From: Lithospermum erythrorhizon
Taxonomy: Eukaryota; Streptophyta; Magnoliopsida; Boraginales; Boraginaceae
Length of the DNA stretch: 64,000 nt
NCBI GenBank assembly: GCA_019722365.1
Contig: JADFUC010000271.1
Coordinates: forward strand, 1,017,020 to 1,081,019
Direction of reading: 5' to 3'
Position 1 is the first letter of the stretch. Every line of letters begins with the position of its first letter. The notes under the pieces were generated by a model. That model was given only the letters and a program-made list of their open reading frames with translations. It did no database searches and had not been told where the DNA came from. The position numbers were made by a program, and so were the translations under genes. Below are positions 1-12,600 of the stretch, piece after piece.

Positions 1-290
1 CCTGATTTCGATTAGAGTAGCTTTGGAAATGCAGGAGCGCGCCGAGACCTCGACGTCATGGAATCAATTTATTTATGGCAAATTCGGCGCGGGCGAGTGC
101 ATTGGCGGTCGAGGACACGAACATACCCTCGACCACCGACGATCCTTTGAATCATCAAGCCCACCATGGGGGAGCTTGAAAGGCGGGCGTATTTTAGACC
201 CTCTCCAACCAAGCAAATTAAGGGGAAGCGGATGTGAGAAAAGGTGACCTCATACACGAGCCAAAAAAGAGGCGCAAGCCAATCTTCTGT
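1..290 (+). mobile_element. 5' LTR remnant of a Ty3/gypsy retrotransposon
   Basis: Positions about 40-285 align with 5350-5600: both contain GAGACCTCGACGTCATGGAA, then similar blocks ending in GGTGACCTC and GAGCCAA. The upstream parts (1-25 and about 5275-5300) also resemble each other, with an indel between. Immediately after this block, RNase H coding begins. I read it as the 3' part of a 5' LTR joined to pol by a large internal deletion. The element probably starts left of the window. The repeat pair is seen directly; the LTR label is inferred. Confidence 0.55.
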
Positions 291-1830
291 ATTGCAGTCT
301 GGATGAAATTACATGTAGATGGATCCAAACGATGAAAAGGATCCGGGCGAATTGTATGGACCCAGCGAGTGTTAAATCATGCCGGTTCTCTTTAAAAGCT
401 ACCCAATGATAATTTGAATATGAGGTCATGGTCCGCGAGACTCGGATAAGCATGACACTCGGGATTCAAAAGCGACCTTCTGGTTGGCGGTGGATTCAAA
501 CCTTAGTAATCGAGAGCGATTAAAGGGAAACAATGGAGTCCAGCGAGACACTCGTCAAAGGGGTTTAGACCATCTCGCTGAACACATGCCAAGGTCACAA
601 AATAATGAACATGCGGGACCACCTGCCGATTGGCGACTATATATTTTGAGGACTTACTTCCAATGATATATATTGAAGTCAGAAGCGTCCACATCCATGG
701 GTATAATACCTCGGTCTTGAAGAAGTGCAGAGGCCGATGGGCGTCGTGTCAATGGAACCGGGAGGATAAGATAGAAGCCAGGAAAGTAGTCAGTCGAAGT
801 TACAAGTTCCGAATGATACAAGATAGGTTGTATAGCGGTCTTGGCCGCTCTACTTTGTCTTTGGGCAGTATAGATCGGACCTTGTACGAGGTACACAAGA
901 GACTGCGTGTGGGCTACATGGCCGGGCATTCAACCCAGCCTTGCAAAATTACCACGGCGAGTACTATTGTGTATCATGAAAGATGAGATGGAGTATGTAA
1001 AAAAGTGTGATGTATGTCAGAAAATGCAGCCGATTCCTCGACGTCCTACACTTGAGAGATGTCTTCACAGTTGTGTCGATACCTTTAAGCTATTTGGGCA
1101 TAGACCTCGTGGGTCAGTTTCTCAAACCACCAGTCAAGTATAAAGATATGTGTGATAGGTGGATCTTTTAAATTAAATAGTTGCTTACCTCTTTAGAACA
1201 ACTTCACGGTAGAAGCCGTCGAGGAGTTTATATGGAAAAACATTATTGCACAAATCACGGGGTTCCCCGGATCTTGGTCTCGAACAGCAGACCTGGTGAT
1301 TCGAGGGTTATCAGGAAATGTGCACTCGGTGGGAATCGGCACGATTTTCCCATATGTCCCAATATAATGGGCCAATTGGAGTCATGAATCGAGCATGTTG
1401 TTAAATTGAAAGAATGCTCACTCAAGCAGTGCTAATGGGTACAAGAATGGGATTGGCTATAAGGAAGACAAAAACGACGCTGTAGGAAAAATCTTGACCG
1501 AGATTAGATAAGTTAAAGTCAAGCATTGATTCGGATGTAGGAGCATAAGCAAGCGATGTCTCAATTTTATAATCGAAGGGTTAAGAGCAGATGATTTTAA
1601 AAGGCATTATTGAGGTATTCTGAGGCGAGTCGGCCAGAGAATCGGAATAAACTACGATCCTAAGTAGGAAGGGCCTTTACGGGATGGAAAGTCGTAGGAC
1701 CGGGGAACTGTGAATTTCGAGGAACTCTCGGAGAGGAATACCGATGCTTGGCATGAATTTTCGAAAGTATTTTGTCTAAAAATACTCTTTGTAATATCTA
1801 GGGAATCATCCCCCGGCGACTCGAAGAATT
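290..1830 (+). pseudogene. Degenerate Ty3/gypsy pol: RNase H and integrase remnants
   Basis: The three forward frames together spell the end of a gypsy polyprotein, broken by many stops and shifts. RNase H: KLHVDGS near 305-325 and PRSQNNE near 590-610. Linker: EDKIEARK near 765-785. Integrase zinc finger: YVKKCDVCQKMQPIPRRP near 995-1045. Catalytic core: GIDLVGQF near 1095-1120 and HGVPRILVSNS near 1255-1290. C-terminal GPY-like end: YNRRVKSR near 1570-1590 and VVGPGNCEF near 1690-1720. Gag, protease and reverse transcriptase are not visible. No frame is open across a domain, so it cannot make a working enzyme. Motif spacing fits plant Tat-type elements; the lineage call is inferred. Confidence 0.8.
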
Positions 1831-1844
1831 GACATAATATCATT

Positions 1845-2330
1845 CGAGATTAATTAAATAGTTTCAATATTTCCCCTCGGCTGACGAGGAAGGTCTTATA
1901 AAATGGCCTTGTCGTTGAATTAATTAATAGTTTTATTTGTTTCACTCGGCTTGAAGAGGAAGATGTTTTCAAAATGGCTAAGTGTCGTTGATATTAATTA
2001 AATAGTTTCAACTATTTCCCAGGAGCCGAGGAAGATCTTATAAAAAGTGATCTTTGTCATTGAAGATTAATTAAATAGTTTATTTATTTCACCGACAGAC
2101 GAGGAAGATCTTATAAGAATGACCTTGTCATTGAGATTGAAATAAATAGTTTGACTACTTACAAGCTTGGATAAGGAAGGATCATAAAATGGCCTTGTCA
2201 TTCAGAGATTAATTAAATAGTTTCAACTATTTTCCTGCTTAAACTGAGAAGATCTTATAAAAATGACATATTCAAGATTAATTAAATAGTTCCAACTATT
2301 TCCATTCATCAGACAGAGAGTGATTTACAA
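1845..2330. repeat. Tandem array of about seven 70-75 bp units
   Basis: Units begin with TTAATTAAATAGTTTCAACTA-like text and continue through CGAGGAAGATCTTATAAAA and TGACCTTGTCATTGA. Unit starts lie near 1849, 1920, 1994, 2068, 2140, 2209 and 2277. Copies differ by substitutions and small indels. The array sits directly after the integrase remnant, a place where gypsy elements often carry non-coding tandem repeats. Confidence 0.8.
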
Positions 2331-5002
2331 GTGACGAGTCATTTTAAACTAAACTTAGACGTGAGGCCCAGGCGATATTTAAATCGTATCTTGATTGGCA
2401 AGAAAATCCCACCAAATGGGATTGTTTTGAAAATAGATAGTTCAAAATCATGCATTAGGCCCCAAATCATTGGTGTGGGAATAAATGAATAAACTAATAG
2501 CATTCTTGTTAGAGGACTTTAAGTTTTTAGTAGCTACTCATGGCGAGGGGCAATAACCTCTGAGGATAATTAAAAATAAATTCACGATGTGATAAGATGA
2601 TGGAGAAAAGATTGTGAAAAATTAAATTTTAGTTGGAGGTCGAGGATTGAAAGAAGTGAATAAGTAGATTTACGTTACTAAACAAAAGTTAAAACAGTAA
2701 TGGCCTTTGTGAGTGAATAGATGACCCAGGTAATCGTAAGTATTACAAAAAGTTGGGGTCTATAAAAGACTTCTAAGTATTAATTATTCTCATCTTAAAT
2801 CGCCCCTCAAGGCGTATTTATCCCTATTGGTAGCTCTGTCCTCGTCGTCGTCGTTAGGATGTCATAAGGTCTACTACATAATCTCCCTGAGCCGAAACAT
2901 ATTCTTGGAAATTGAGGATATACTGAGAGAAAGTCAGGAGACAGCACGACCAAAATCCCCCAAGAGTAGCGGTGTTCCCGGCCTACTGTGACTCATCATG
3001 CTACATTTGCTCCCCATGAAGTCTTCAGCGATAAAAGGAGTGGCAAGATTCTCTACTAAGAAAGGGCGGGGAGTTCAAAAGCTCTCTTTTGTGGCCGATG
3101 CTTGATAGGGACCGTGTCTGAGACAAGCTCGACATGATGTTTCTCGAGTCGGGGTTGCTTTGAGGCCTGCCAGGGATGTCGCTCAAATTTAAGCTTTCCA
3201 CTTCTAAAGCGGCATGATCGAGCCAGACTTCTCCACAGAAAAAGGAGGTCGCCAATATTATACGACATTCTCATGCTTTGCCAGGCGAGTCCTACTGCTT
3301 CTCTGATTCTCTGATTGATGGAAGATCTCTCTGCTCGAACTCCTCTTGCCACTTCCTCAAGGCCAGATGGCCGTAGGCCTTGATGGATCGAGGCAGAGGA
3401 CGAGGAAGTCGAGGGCCTTTCTTGATGAGGTTGCCGGAGGTGCAGTATGATGGTGGCGAGGTCAGAGGCTCTTTACATTGGCTTCTGCAGCGCGGGCGCC
3501 TCGACACCTTACATACAACATGACCTGCAGGAGCGAGGTTGATTCTTATTTCGCCGCTGTGATGAGGCGGACGGGTGGGGCGTTGTCGACCTGCAGAGCT
3601 TGTTTAATTAAGGAGGCCCCGATCATGGATTTGTAGTTCAGCATTAAGGGCTAAGAGATTCTCCGCGCAGAGGAGAAATTTATGCGCAGCCATGGGAAGA
3701 TTGTTAATTAGTCATGTCGGGTGGGTTGGACTAAAAGACATATTAACAAGTGGATTATGTCGAACTTTAGAGTAAATGTGAGAGGAACCGGTTGGGTCTT
3801 TCATGAGCAACTTTGGCCCTGCCACGTCAGATTACCATGAGAATGTCTTGGGCGGAGGTCGGGAAAGCCATCTACCAACCACGGAACTCCGTCTGTGGGG
3901 CCCCAGATTCCTTGAACTTCAGGGATGGTGTAGTTCATGGCCAGTGGGAACGTAATGGAGATGCATCCTTTACAAAGAGAGATCTGAGAATGCCACCATT
4001 AGAACTCCACCTTCCACGAGCTGCGAACATAACATATGCCGCTTTGATCGTATGTGAAAATATAGCGGGACCCTTGGTGAAGGAAACATTGAAGATCTTC
4101 GAAAATAGATTCCGCGATGGCGCCCGGCAGATAGACTCAGCTTTGGCGATCCAGTTTGACGAAAGAGACCTAGTGGCCCAGGGGCACGACGTCGCGAGAA
4201 AGAAGAGGTAGCGAAGGCGTCTCTGACCGGCCCATGGTTCAAAAACTCGAGAAAGATCGTCATCCTACGAGGGGCATACAGCGATCTCGCCTTGAGGACC
4301 CAGCATTTCCCGCCGGACTAATGGAGTAATGGTGCCGAAAGTGTGAAGATAACCCTTCGCGACCGCATGCTTATGGTTCTTTGAAACGCCAGAAATAAAT
4401 CTTTGCTCGGGGTCATTGTAGTACCTACGACACGCCGACTCGGTAAAATTTGGGGCGTCACTTGATTTTGGACTTCCTCTTGGCCCACAGCCGCGATACC
4501 TTTCTCTTTGAGGACTTCGAACTCTTGTGATCTCTGTGTTGGCTGGTTAGCGGCGAAACTACGCTATAGATGGAAATTGCTTCTTTGAACTCTAAATCTT
4601 GCACGTTATCCTCGTCGTCGGAATCAGGAAAAATGAGAATGCAATACGAGCGAATAACATACGAGGGATTAGATGTGCGGGGAAAAGGGGTTGAACCATT
4701 AAAGGGTATTGACCCCATGGGAAGCCATAAGTCCTAGCGAGCCGTGCCTCATCGAGGAATTCTTTCTCTCGCCTCATGAACTGAGGGGCTTGATTTGCTT
4801 TGAAAATCTTTACTTGCCATTGGAGCCTTCGATTTGGGTAAGGAGTATAAAAGGAAAGTAGAAGTGGTTTTTGCTCACAGAAATGGCCGAGAAATGATGA
4901 ATAGTTTCGGGAAAATGAAAGAGAATAAAAAAGAGAAGAGAGAAGATGCGGCACATGGGAGAAAGAGGAGATCTGGGTTTATCTTGGGGTTGGGAGGTAA
5001 AG
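2331..5002 (-). mobile_element. 3' internal region of the gypsy element with antisense coding-like stretches
   Basis: There is no sense coding after the array. Reverse-strand frames at 3025-3507 and 4458-4954 look coding-like, with an acidic/Ser/Lys-rich tract (SDDEDN near 4610) and runs of charged residues, but they are broken. Tat-lineage elements such as maize Grande are known to carry antisense ORFs between integrase and the 3' LTR, so this is my preferred reading. No domain could be named. A forward frame at 3813-4211 (132 codons) has no recognisable motif and is probably chance. Confidence 0.4.
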
Positions 5003-5605
5003 TGATATGATGTCCAGTGTTTAATGAAACTTATTTATCACAAGATATTAACTGCAGCGTTTAAAGAAAAATGGCGGCACAATAATTCAGGTGTTAAATG
5101 GGCAGACCAAGTAATAAGAGTTTCCTATTGGGCCATCTCAGGAATATGAAATATTAATGAGAAACCTTTTTTGTCCCTTACGAGATCTTGACACGTGTCA
5201 CTAAGTGGCCTGCTTATATTCTTTATAAATCTTGCTTCGTTTATTCGCTTTGATGTCTTCTTTCTGTATATTAAATCGATCTAAAGTAGCAACTTTGTCG
5301 TCGGAGTGAAACTAGATATAAATAGTGGTCGTGGCACAGATGGGGCCTTGTCGAGACCTCGACGTCATGGAATCAGTATCCCAGCAAGCGGGGTGTGTAG
5401 GGGCGAGTCGTTAGCGGGGATCGAAAGGCAGCGACCATGCCTCGATCGCCTTGATCCTTCAAAGTCGATCAAAACCTGGCATGGAGACTTGAAGGGCGGT
5501 GACATTACAGACCTCGCCCGACAAGCGAACTAAAGGGAAACAGATGTGAGAGAAATAGGTGACCTCGTCCCGAGCCAAGAAAGGCACTTAAGCAAAATGC
5601 TACAT
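5003..5605 (+). mobile_element. Probable 3' LTR of the gypsy element
   Basis: A purine-rich stretch (GGGTTGGGAGGTAAAG) ends at 5002 and is followed by TG, as expected of a polypurine tract next to an LTR. A TATA-like stretch (TTATATTCTTTATAAATC) lies near 5214-5231. The 3' part (5350-5600) repeats the block at 40-285. The exact right end is uncertain and no target-site duplication could be matched because the left end is outside the window. Confidence 0.5.
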
Positions 5606-6075
5606 CAGTGCTATAGCCTTTTCGGAATAGTAAAAAACAAGTGTAAAATTACCATTCTAGCCCTTAGTATTTGTAATTGTAGACTTGTACTTTTTGAGGA
5701 AACTTCATTTAGGATAAAATAGTTATATCACAAATTTTTTTTTATTGTTTCGATGTGCTTTTAGTCGGAGTCCCTTATCCTATGAGTTTATCAAATTACC
5801 ATTTGACTGAGTCATTTAAACAACTCATTTAGCAACTAAACACCCCTTTCCAATTCTAATTATCCTGAATTGGGCCATGTAACATTTGATCAAACTAATC
5901 AAAGCCAAATAAAAAGTCCTAATTGTCAACGCATTGACCAATCGCAAAAGTCAAACATCTCATCAGTTATCCTTATTCATACACAATTTCTCTATTGCAC
6001 ACAATCTGCTCGACAAAATGTCTAACATATACATGAAACTAGCATAACAGACTCAATTCCACTACTTGATGAACT
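5606..6075 (+). promoter_or_regulatory. Upstream region of the WTF9-like gene
   Basis: About 470 bp of AT-rich DNA between the gypsy element and the gene. One TGGGCC (site II-type) motif lies at 5871-5876, about 200 bp before the start codon. Site II motifs are common in promoters of plant housekeeping and organelle-protein genes; a single copy is weak evidence. No clear TATA box was chosen. Confidence 0.3.
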
Positions 6076-7320
6076 ATGATTCTCTTCTACCGATTCCTTC
6101 TTGTAACAAGAGGAATAAAGAATCAATTCAACTATAACCAGACCCGTAGCCTTGTCAATATCAAGCTCAAATTGGTAAAAGACCCGGTCTTGGACAATGT
6201 CGTGGCAGGCGGATGGGAACTCAAAGCTACTTGCATTCTCGTCTCCATGATCGCTTCTGATCCCTGTCATTGCCTACCTATTTACCGTCTCAACAGGCGC
6301 ATTGGGCAGCTTGGCATTCCTAATGATATCAAAGTAGCCACTTTCATTAGACGATACCCGAATATCTTTGAAGAATTGAGTTGTCTGGATAGTGCAGGGA
6401 CCCCTGTTCCTTGGTTTAAACTAACTCCGGAAGCTGAAATGCTTCATCAAGAAGAGGGCAGTGTGATGCAGAGTTGTTATGTAGATGTTGTCCAAAGGCT
6501 GCAGAAGTTTCTGATGCTGACAAAGAGTAGGATTCTTCCTCTCCAGACGATAGATCAGTTGAAATGGGACTTGGGGTTGCCGCATGACTATTCTGAAACT
6601 TTGATCAAGAATCACCCGAATTTGTTCTCTTTGGTTCGGCTCCCTGATGATCGTGATGGATTGAAGTTAGTGAAGTGGGATTGGAGCTTGGCGGTATCAC
6701 ATTTGGAGAAGAGTTCAGCGAAGGAGAACAGAACTCGACTTGCATTTCCTATCGGATTCATGAGGGGGTTTGGCTTGAAGAGGAAGTGTATGAAGTGGTT
6801 AGAGGAATGGCAGATGTTGCCTTACACTTCTCCTTATGTAGATGCTTCCCATTTGGATCCACGGACCGATGTATCTGAAAAGAGAAGTGTTGGAGTTTTC
6901 CATGAGCTTTTGCATCTCACAATACAGAAGAAAACTGAGCGGAGCAACGTAAGCAATCTTCGGAAGCCATTGGCATTGCCTCAAAAGTTTACCAAGGTGT
7001 TTGAACGCCACCCCGGGATATTTTACATTTCCAGAAAGGGAGATACACAGACTGTTGTTCTTAGGGAGGCTTACGATCGTGATCGTCTCATTGAGAAACA
7101 CCCTCTTGCTGAGATTAGGGATAAATATGCAACCATGATGAGGAAAGGGTTTCTTGATCGAAGTCGGGGATTATACAAGGATGCAAATGCAGATCACAGG
7201 CAAGATGTATCAGGTGGTTTAAAGGAGAATAAGATGGAGATATATGAATCCGAAGAGGACTCAGAACTTGATATAATTTCAGACTATGATTCCGATGAAA
7301 CAACAGATCATTGTTGCTAG
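6076..7320 (+). CDS. WTF9: PORR-domain organelle RNA-binding protein, WTF9-like
   Basis: A single-exon ORF of 414 codons. It has the plant organelle RNA recognition (PORR) layout: KLKLVKDPVLDNVV near residues 30-43, FIRRYPNIFEE near 90-100, a second winged block WDLGLP...NHPNLFSLV near 155-178, and the conserved tail ALPQKFTKVFERHPGIFYIS with IEKHPLAEIRDKY. Family members bind organelle group II introns. Arabidopsis WTF9 acts in mitochondria on ccmFc and rpl2 introns, and the HLDPRTDVSEKR block matches my memory of it. The N-terminus (MILFYRFLLVTRG) is basic/hydrophobic, as in a presequence. The acidic C-terminal tail (ESEEDSELD) is not needed for the call. Symbol confidence is lower than family confidence. 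Confidence 0.85.
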   Translation: MILFYRFLLVTRGIKNQFNYNQTRSLVNIKLKLVKDPVLDNVVAGGWELKATCILVSMIASDPCHCLPIYRLNRRIGQLGIPNDIKVATFIRRYPNIFEELSCLDSAGTPVPWFKLTPEAEMLHQEEGSVMQSCYVDVVQRLQKFLMLTKSRILPLQTIDQLKWDLGLPHDYSETLIKNHPNLFSLVRLPDDRDGLKLVKWDWSLAVSHLEKSSAKENRTRLAFPIGFMRGFGLKRKCMKWLEEWQMLPYTSPYVDASHLDPRTDVSEKRSVGVFHELLHLTIQKKTERSNVSNLRKPLALPQKFTKVFERHPGIFYISRKGDTQTVVLREAYDRDRLIEKHPLAEIRDKYATMMRKGFLDRSRGLYKDANADHRQDVSGGLKENKMEIYESEEDSELDIISDYDSDETTDHCC

Positions 7321-9638
7321 ATACTCACCCCCCCAGAAACCTTCATTCAGCTTTCAATTTTGTATCGCTTACACCTAAATGAGTACCCCCCAAACACCCG
7401 TACTCACCTTAGGCAGGGAGCATCTTTAGATGCATCGAAATATGTTATTGTTGTTGTATACCTACATGAGTAATCATGATTGTAAGCATAGAAGAACTAG
7501 TTCCTAACCCGAAGGAACAATTATCAGGAAATAATACTCCGTATATGATAAAACCACATAATGGCGCTGCCTTCCTTTTCAATTGTTGATCCTAGGCAGA
7601 GCATAAGATTCTGTTATTCTGTACATTTCATTATTGCTTCACTTATTATTACCTAGTAGTGTTTCTTATTATAGGTCCTTCTGAGTTATGGCTAAGGCCT
7701 AAGGTATGCATTTGTCCCTTGAAGTCTTGAACTACTGTAATATGGCAAATCATTCTTCATAACTCAGAAGGACATCATTATCGAGCAGAGTTTTAGCTCG
7801 ATTTGGTTTCGAATCGAGTTGGTCCAATATAGTGAAACCGGGACCGTATTAGCTCGATAACGTAACAACCCAAGCGACACTATATTTCATGATCAATGAT
7901 TGTCTCACTCCACATGTTGATAATAGTACTCAACTTATAATGTAAAAGTGGATTCAAAATTACCAAGAGATGAAGTGTCAATATCAACTTTTTATAAAAA
8001 TAAATTATGAAATGATATTGTCATCTTCGGACTAATTTTGACCTCAAACAAGAGTACTAAATACTTTTATAACAACTCAACTACATTCCTTTATCTTTGT
8101 GATAATTCAAACTGGCCATTATTGACTTCCTAACATGTGGACGCTCCTTAATCACGGCTCATTAATAGGGAATAATGACGGATATTGAATTAATATTGAG
8201 GTGATAAAAAACAATAAACATAATAAAATATACATCTATATCGAGGTCGGGGATCAATTACAGCAATTATATAATTAAATGATATACTTCAAATTTGTAA
8301 AGTTAATGAAAAATCGACATCCTTCTTGATTTCTTCTAAACTCGACCACTTCTCGAAACAACCTACACTATAAGAAATAAGACCAAACTAACACCACAAG
8401 TAATGGTAAAACATGAGTATTAATATGTGACTTGACTTTTTTATTCTTCAAGTTGCAATGCAACACGCAAGAGAGTAGAGCTTCCACTTGATTTCCATTA
8501 ATACTCTGATGAGTACAGTAGTATTTTATTTTAGTTAAAAACCAAATGCTTAGATGTAAATCTTTCGCTGTCTTCATGCTCGACGACGACTTCACTCTTA
8601 GGTCTACGCCCGTACAGTGTCATCTAATTAATGTATCACATTTTAAATTAATATTTACAGTATCAAGAAAAGTCTTCCTAATTAATTTCGTAATTTCATA
8701 TAATGTGTCAATCTAATATGGGACAGAAAATTCAAGCATCCACATCCATGATGTCCAATAATCACTCTACATGATTGCATTTTTTTAAAAATCTTATATT
8801 ATATTATCATCTTAGATTCCTAATAAATGATTAAATATACACAATTATTATTATAAATTCATGTGTTATAAAACTCAATAAGTTCCATATTTCATCAGCC
8901 TCAAAATATTTCATTGTTTAAAATAAAATTGATGTTTCTTTTTTTTAATTGTGTAAGTTTTCAATTACAGGTTTGTTTCTAGCAAGTTTAATTTATCATT
9001 GTAAGATAATGGTCGTCTTGCTAATTTCAAATATTTTAAAATAATATATTTTCTTCTAAGCAATCAAACATTTTAAGATAGAAAGAGTATTAAACTTCTT
9101 ATTGGATGCATGTGTAATACGGAGTATTTAATAAATTAACAAACTATTATATTCTTTCTTACGTTTTTGTCATTCTGGCATGTAGAAAGTTGTCGCTTAG
9201 TTTTTTGTCATTCTAGCGTAGAAAGTTGTCTTTATTTTGATATAATTTTTGGTAATTTTTAAATGAATTATCCCAATCGGCCAAATAAGATAATTTTAAA
9301 TAATTATCCGTTCAGTATTACCGATATATTTTTTTTACTTTTTTATTATTAATTTATATGCAAATTGTTATAACCATAAATAAAAAAAATCGAGAGATTA
9401 ATAAACATCCATGTGGACTATTCTTTATTTATGGGACCTAGGCACAAGTACTTATCTCAAAAGTCAAACTTAAACCAAAGACTAAATATTGGACGAAGTG
9501 GCACTTTAAAAAGATTGATTCTTTGTCCTACTAAATTGAGTAGATTACACACTTAACAGCTTGCAAAAAATGTGTTTATCATTAATCTAAACATTCGTTT
9601 CTAAAGCATGTTTTTGTCTGAACCTTGAATCTTAAAAC
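7321..9638. other. Intergenic spacer, AT-rich
   Basis: No coding frame could be supported. It includes the 3' UTR of the PORR gene and the promoter side of the receptor kinase. Two copies of the 9-mer TACTCCGTA (7535-7543 and, inverted, 9118-9126) are present. The short direct repeat TTTTTGTCATTCT(G/A)GC near 9165 and 9202 marks a small duplication. Confidence 0.5.
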
Positions 9639-12600
9639 ATGGTCTCTGTAATAAACTCTATCCATCAAACATGGATTCTTGCATTCACTTTGTTATTGTT
9701 CTTCAACTTTTCTGAAATGATTGTTCCACCTGAAGAAGGTAACTAGTTTGTTGAATTATGCTTCATATGATATAAAGATTGATATTTTAGTCAATTTTGT
9801 TATGTTCTTGATTCATTTATCTTTTTTTTGCACTAAAATCTTTTTAGTGTTGGACTTTCTCATGTTTGGTTTTTTAATATTTGATTGGTCAATGCAATTG
9901 GGGGGGGGGACTTCTACTTGTTGGAGTTGTAACCTCGCGTTGGGTGAACCTGTACAAATCTTTGTGTTGATTTACTATTCTGCACTTAGTTTAAGTCATT
10001 ATTTGCTATTGAGTTGCTTAAGTTTCATATAGTTATTTGTTAGTAGTAATTACTAACACTACTTTCATCAAGTTTGGTCATAGGGATTTAATGAATCTTA
10101 AAGCTCAATCTTTATCAAATTGTGGTTATGTTAGATATTTTTCATTTTGGGGGGTTTAGTGTTGCCAAGTTAATTTTGGGTTCTGTTAGATTGAATTAGA
10201 TTTGAAATTGTTAACTACTAATTTCTTGGAGAATTAGATCATTTGCACATATCCATTCCATAGGCTCACAATAATCACATGTGTATGGAAGCTTCTTTTC
10301 ATGTTTAGCAATTGGATCAATGGACAAGATAAGCTGTTCATCACAAATTGGACCGAAATCGCTTACTGTTACTTCTTGTGACTGTCAATTGTATTTATTC
10401 TTATATTTTTCATGCTTTTGTAGTGAATAATCTTCATGCTTCTTTTCATGCATGTTTCATTAGGTGTTGTTTACTGATAGATGTTGCATGTGAAGTCATT
10501 TTTTTATCTAGAGGCCGTGAGGTCTCGATGGTGTGGAGATCTGCTATATACATGGGCTATTCGAGACTCTGGGGTCTCGATGTAAATCGAAAGAGAGCTT
10601 TTGGCGTTTGAAACTTGGGCTTAGAAAAAGTATTCTTTAGGTTTTGTTAACTTTATAAATATAGGATGTTTCGTAGGTTTTATTTGCTCAGCATAAAATC
10701 GCTGAATAGAGTATGTCGTCTGAGAATATGTAGGTGCTGATAATTGAAGAACTTAGAGGGTTTATCTTTTTATTCTTGATAGGCTCTGTAGTTGAATTTT
10801 TCGGTGATAAGAAAATCTTTCTGACGCAGATTACTCAATAGCTAATTAACATGTAATCTTACGGTTTATTAGTAGATGCAACGACACCAGCGTACCTTTC
10901 ACATTCGGATTGAGGAGAACTTTGTATAAAAGTCTTTAGATACGTTTATTTCCGCACTTAAATTTATGTCGTTCTTATTGATTGCTTGAAACTTCGGAAG
11001 GGATTTAGGTGTCTTAAATCCTAACAATAGAAGCTGAGTTAGGATAGAAACTTTCGAAATTAAATCATTATTGTTGCTATAGCCTATAAGTGAATAAAAA
11101 TGAAGTAGAAAAGCACTGCAGTGATATTTCCGTAGGTTATAGTCATTGAACATAAGTCTTTTTCTCAGTAACTTAAATTGTTTCATTTATATGTTAGAAA
11201 ATATTTGTAAATGTAGGTGTTGTCGAACCTATTTGCCATGCTACTATTATGGATTTCTATTTTTATGAGTTCACATCCTTTGCTATGATTGTTTCCAAAT
11301 TGCAGTAATTTTCACTTTTAAAGATCATGTTTCGTTTCATGTCATTATGTTTAAGAGTGCCAATATTTCAATATTTTTTTTTCACGTGTCAACAATTTCT
11401 TTGTAGTGGACATTCTTCAACAAGTTGTCAATACCATGGGAACCATACATTGGAAGTTCAATTCAAGTACTTGCATAGTGGAGAAGGTTGGAATGACGGA
11501 ATATAAGCCTACCAGATCTGTTGGAGAGGTTCGATGCGACTGCATCATTGACCCTAGTGGTGTCTGCCATATCCATGTCACACGAATGTTAGTTCTCCTT
11601 TGATATGGCCAAATACATCCCACAACCTTCGACTTGGAGAAATGTGATTTTACATTATCCTTGGTCGTGGTTATAGTTTTATGTCATTTATCATAAATGA
11701 TTTCTGATGCCATCCTGCCAAATATATTTTCTTTGATCATTGAATTACTCTATCGAAGCATTTCCTTGTGAAGTTTAAAATGATGCTACCTGCAAATATT
11801 GAGTAAGAATTCTCTACTTAAAACATTATTATACACGAGCTTCTTATGAATGGTATTTCTTTGCCTAGTGTTTTGAGCTTACTGTTTATATGCTGAAAGA
11901 AGATTCTCTTAATATGTTAAAAGATTCAGGAAACCAATTGGTGTGATATTCTAGAGGTGGGCATAGACTTCTTGAGTTATTCCCCTGGTAAATAAACATT
12001 GGGCCTGAAACTAAGTACTAAGTACTAACATTAGTTTTTTGCAGTGTGTTAAAAGGGCTCAGTCTTCCTGGAGTCCTTCCGCCTGAACTGGTCAAGCTAC
12101 CTTACCTCAATTATATGTAAGGGTACTAAAATTAATATTTGACTCTTGCATGTGGCTAATATATGTATTTTTTCTATTTTCTTTTAATTACAGAGATTTT
12201 GCTTACAATTATCTCAGTGGTACAATCCCGAAAGAATGGGCTTCCATACAGTTCAGTTATATGTAAGTATTAACCTTTTTCTTGTGTAAGACACCTTTGT
12301 TCGTACATTTTCAATATTTTGAATGCAATTTTTTTCCCTGGCAGATCCCTTCTTGGTAACCGATTAGCTGGCGAATTTCCACTAGAACTGACAAATATCA
12401 CAAGTCTCACTTACTTGTATGTTGTCAGTTATCACTTATTAGTTTTATTTTCTAATTTCAGTAATCATGTTGCCGCGGTCTGAAGTCTGAACTATGGGAA
12501 CCATCATCTATACTAATTGAATTACTGTGTCACTGAAATTGAAATGGAATGCAGTCGAATCAGTCTTTATGCCACATGATCTTTACAGTTCACATCTTTT

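Noticed and set aside
3813..4211. 132-codon forward ORF in the gypsy region
   Set aside because: No motif, inside decayed transposon sequence; probably chance.
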